From positions 1-8,439 of the forward strand of contig JAVXTH010000044.1 in the NCBI GenBank assembly GCA_036642795.1: a DNA stretch of 8,439 nt, read 5' to 3'. The DNA is from JAVXTH01 sp036642795. GTDB taxonomy: Bacteria > Bacillota_I > Bacilli_A > Erysipelotrichales > Erysipelotrichaceae. This document shows, in pieces, positions 6,637 through 8,439 of this stretch. Each line of letters starts with the position of its first letter. Position 1 is the stretch's first letter. A program made the position numbers and the translations under genes. The notes under the pieces are model-generated. The model did not search any database. It was given only the letters and a program-made list of their open reading frames with translations, and was not told the DNA's origin.

Positions 6637-6661
6637 AAAAATCCTGGTTCTTACCAGGATT
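6637..6661 (-). terminator. Intrinsic terminator after purA, immediately before dbpA
   Basis: On the minus strand AATCCTGG (6654-6661), a six-base loop TAAGAA, and CCAGGATT (6640-6647) form an 8-bp stem that runs into five T (6637-6641). The purA stop codon TAA (6660-6662) overlaps the first arm. The dbpA Shine-Dalgarno site begins about 7 nt after the T tract, so dbpA must be transcribed by read-through or from a promoter inside purA. Confidence 0.85.
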
Positions 6662-7949
6662 ACTTGTTGATTATATCATGAATGTAAATATTATGCGAAC
6701 GTTCCGGTCCAACTGATACAATACTGATTCTAGTTTTTGTTAATTCTTCAATCCGTTTTAAATATTTCTTACAGTTGTAAGGTAATTCTTCATAGTTTCG
6801 AATCTTACTAATATCTTCACTCCAACCATCCATTATTTCATAGATTGGTTTGGCACGATACATCTTATCAAGTGATGCGGGGATACTTTCATAACGCTCA
6901 CCATCGATGTCATAAGCAACGCAGATTGGTAGTTTTTTAAATCCGGATAAGATATCAATCTTTGTGATAACTAAGTCCGTAAGACCATTAATCATTGCTG
7001 CATGACGAACTACATTTAAATCCAACCAACCACATCTTCTAGGTCTTCCTGTGGTTGCGCCAAATTCATTTCCTATGCTACGAATGCGTTCTCCATCTTC
7101 ATCTAATAATTCACTGACAAAAGGTCCTTCACCAACTCGTGTTGAATATGCTTTCACAATCCCGATGATTCGATCTAATTTTTTAGGTGAAACACCAGCT
7201 CCCACGCATACTCCTGCGGAAGTAGGTGATGAGGATGTTACATAGGGATAAGTTCCATAGTTAATATCGAGCATTGCTGCTTGGGCACCTTCAAATAATA
7301 CAAATTTATCTTCATCTAAGGCTTTATTAACTTCAACAACACTATCGATAATTCTTGGTAATAGCTTTTCACGAACAACTTTGAATTTTTCAATTAGTTC
7401 ATCATAATCAAATGGTTCTTCTTCATAAAGTTTCACAATTTGTTCATTCTTTATTGACAATGTGTCGGCAAGTTTCTCTTTAAAGATATCAAAATCTTGT
7501 AAGTCACCTACACGTATTCCAATTCTTGTATATTTATCGGCATAACAAGGTCCAATACCTCGCTTCGTAGTTCCAATCTTCTTCTCACCTTTTCGTTCTT
7601 CTTGTAAGGCATCTAATTTTATATGATAGGGCATAATTAAATGTGCACAATCACTTACATAAATATGACTGACATCTACACCACGATCTTCTAATACTTT
7701 CATTTCTTCTAATAACACAAAAGGATCAACAACAACTCCTGGTCCAATAATACATTTCGCTTGTTTATGTAAGACTCCGGATGGAAGTAAATGTAATACT
7801 GTTTTTTCACCATTTACAATGACCGTGTGACCTGCATTATTTCCACCTTGAAAGCGAACTACATAATCAACCTTTTCACCAAGTACATCAACAATCTTTC
7901 CCTTACCCTCGTCACCCCATTGAGTTCCTACTACAACATATCCTGCCAT
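6660..7949 (-). CDS. purA: Adenylosuccinate synthetase
   Basis: The 429-residue cytoplasmic enzyme makes adenylosuccinate from IMP, aspartate and GTP, the first committed step from IMP to AMP. The family hallmarks are all present: GTQWGDEGKGK (8-18, catalytic Asp13), NNAGHT (37-42, catalytic His41), GTTKRGIGP (126-134), the LFEGAQ...GTYPYVTSS IMP-binding region (218-240), the GATTGRPRRCGW aspartate loop (297-308), TKID (329-332) and GPERSHNI (414-421) for guanine binding. The length is typical. The start is supported by GAAGGAG 7 nt upstream of the ATG. It has its own strong promoter and ends in an intrinsic terminator that overlaps its stop codon. No other purine gene is in the window, so it appears to be a stand-alone unit, perhaps with some read-through from the small gene upstream. 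Confidence 0.98.
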   Translation of the reverse strand: MAGYVVVGTQWGDEGKGKIVDVLGEKVDYVVRFQGGNNAGHTVIVNGEKTVLHLLPSGVLHKQAKCIIGPGVVVDPFVLLEEMKVLEDRGVDVSHIYVSDCAHLIMPYHIKLDALQEERKGEKKIGTTKRGIGPCYADKYTRIGIRVGDLQDFDIFKEKLADTLSIKNEQIVKLYEEEPFDYDELIEKFKVVREKLLPRIIDSVVEVNKALDEDKFVLFEGAQAAMLDINYGTYPYVTSSSPTSAGVCVGAGVSPKKLDRIIGIVKAYSTRVGEGPFVSELLDEDGERIRSIGNEFGATTGRPRRCGWLDLNVVRHAAMINGLTDLVITKIDILSGFKKLPICVAYDIDGERYESIPASLDKMYRAKPIYEIMDGWSEDISKIRNYEELPYNCKKYLKRIEELTKTRISIVSVGPERSHNIYIHDIINK

Positions 7950-7984
7950 GACTTTTCTCCTTCGGTAATTAAAAATACTGTATT

Positions 7985-8013
7985 ATTATAAAATAATTTA
8001 AGTCGCATTACAA
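7985..8013 (-). promoter_or_regulatory. Promoter of purA
   Basis: The minus strand has -35 TTGTAA (8008-8013), a 17 bp spacer, and a perfect -10 TATAAT (7985-7990). Transcription should start near 7978, giving a leader of about 29 nt before the purA ATG. This leader is too short for a purine riboswitch and I see none. The -35 box begins only 11 nt after the stop of the small upstream gene, and no terminator separates them. Confidence 0.8.
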
Positions 8014-8024
8014 TATTTATCTCG

Positions 8025-8351
8025 TTAATTTTCATGAGTTGAAATACTTGGCTGTGTATAACTTCCTGATACTACATAAGTACGCGAAACCGTAAAGGAT
8101 TCAAGTTTAAATGTTTCTATTTCATGATCTTGATCATCTGAAATGATTAATGTGATATTATCACAGTTATGATCAAAGGTAAAAACTTCACTTTCTCCAC
8201 ATAAAATGTTACCCGTTTGTTTCTTTGTATTAAATGAAAATGCATGTTCCATATCAATTTCATTCCAAGTAAATAAAACGTGAAGTCCAAAGTTTCCTTT
8301 TGCTTGTATTTCTAAATAAATTCTTGGTCCGGTATCAACAGTTAATGGCAT
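8025..8351 (-). CDS. Hypothetical 108-residue protein
   Basis: I do not recognise this family. The 108-residue product MPLTVDTGPR... has no signal peptide and no membrane segment. Its alternation of hydrophobic and polar residues (IYLEIQAKG, LHVLFTWNEI, ITLIISDDQ, IETFKLESFTVSRTYVV) suggests an all-beta soluble protein. It is acidic in the middle, has two cysteines (CGESEVFTFDHNC) and ends in a low-complexity Ser/Thr tail. The start at 8351 is set by AGAGGGG, 7 nt upstream. The longer frame to 8408 begins at a TTG that is itself part of the -35 box and would lie upstream of the transcript start. It precedes purA with no terminator between them, but purA has its own promoter, so a functional link is not implied. 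Confidence 0.75.
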   Translation of the reverse strand: MPLTVDTGPRIYLEIQAKGNFGLHVLFTWNEIDMEHAFSFNTKKQTGNILCGESEVFTFDHNCDNITLIISDDQDHEIETFKLESFTVSRTYVVSGSYTQPSISTHEN

Positions 8352-8379
8352 AATATTACCCCTCTTATTTAACAATCTG

Positions 8380-8408
8380 ATTATAATCTTCTTTCTAAGT
8401 AAAGACAA
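8380..8408 (-). promoter_or_regulatory. Promoter of the 108-residue hypothetical gene
   Basis: The minus strand has -35 TTGTCT (8403-8408), a 17 bp spacer, and a perfect -10 TATAAT (8380-8385). Transcription should start near 8373, about 22 nt before the ATG at 8351. Both boxes lie inside the longer open frame, which argues for the shorter protein. Confidence 0.75.
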
Positions 8409-8424
8409 TTCATTTAGGAAAGAA
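8389..8424. repeat. Inverted repeat centred on the -35 box of the hypothetical gene
   Basis: The arms TTCTTTC (8389-8395) and GAAAGAA (8418-8424) are perfectly complementary and separated by 22 nt. The centre falls at 8406-8407, inside the -35 box (8403-8408). The spacing suits a dimeric repressor contacting two half-sites, but the arms are short and AT-rich, so chance is a serious alternative. Confidence 0.35.
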
Positions 8425-8439
8425 TTATTTTTATGTTAT

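Noticed and set aside
7051..7245. Plus-strand frame inside purA
   Set aside because: Antisense to the conserved IMP- and aspartate-binding part of purA.
7950..7978. Possible purine riboswitch in front of purA
   Set aside because: The predicted leader is only about 29 nt and lacks purine riboswitch or PreQ1-type conserved loops.
1..8439. Mobile element, CRISPR array or phage island
   Set aside because: No transposase, integrase, regularly spaced direct repeats or terminal inverted repeats are visible, and base composition is even throughout.

Overview
The window is AT-rich chromosomal DNA from a low-GC Gram-positive-type bacterium (Bacillota, possibly Erysipelotrichia or a related lineage). 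TGA acts as a stop and tryptophans are encoded by TGG, so the code is standard, not the mycoplasma code. Shine-Dalgarno sites and promoters are Bacillus-like: strong AAAGGAG-type sites and TATAAT boxes with 17-18 bp spacers. I cannot name the genus. I see no transposase, CRISPR array, tRNA or rRNA gene. Most of the window is ordinary core genome; the left quarter is the unusual part.

Left quarter (1-2210, minus strand): a cobalamin (B12) riboswitch at about 2040-2180, with its own promoter, sits directly in front of a large gene that runs off the window edge. The gene encodes an exported protein: a signal peptide, a PQQ-like beta-propeller of about eight repeat units, then at least four helical repeats of about 60 residues. 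The 668 visible residues contain no stop. A B12-controlled exported propeller protein is most easily read as part of a surface corrinoid capture or uptake system, but binding is inferred only from the riboswitch.

Middle (2246-5210): a minus-strand pair encodes an inositol-monophosphatase-family phosphatase and a small two-helix membrane protein, ending in an intrinsic terminator. A divergent 150-bp promoter region separates it from a plus-strand pair, an Lrp/AsnC regulator and a class I aminotransferase. This pair resembles Bacillus subtilis AlaR (YugG) and AlaT (YugH) and is joined by a one-base TAATG overlap. It ends in a hairpin shared with the convergent gene to the right.

Right half (5196-8439, minus strand): a DbpA/YxiN-type DEAD-box helicase for 23S rRNA, adenylosuccinate synthetase (purA), and a 108-residue protein of unknown function. 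purA and the unknown gene each have a clear promoter. A terminator lies between purA and dbpA, immediately before the dbpA ribosome site.

Three start codons need care. For the phosphatase, the helicase and the small unknown protein, the longest frame starts too early: the Shine-Dalgarno site, and in two cases the promoter itself, place the start 7 to 19 codons downstream. All three terminators overlap the stop codon of a gene they end.
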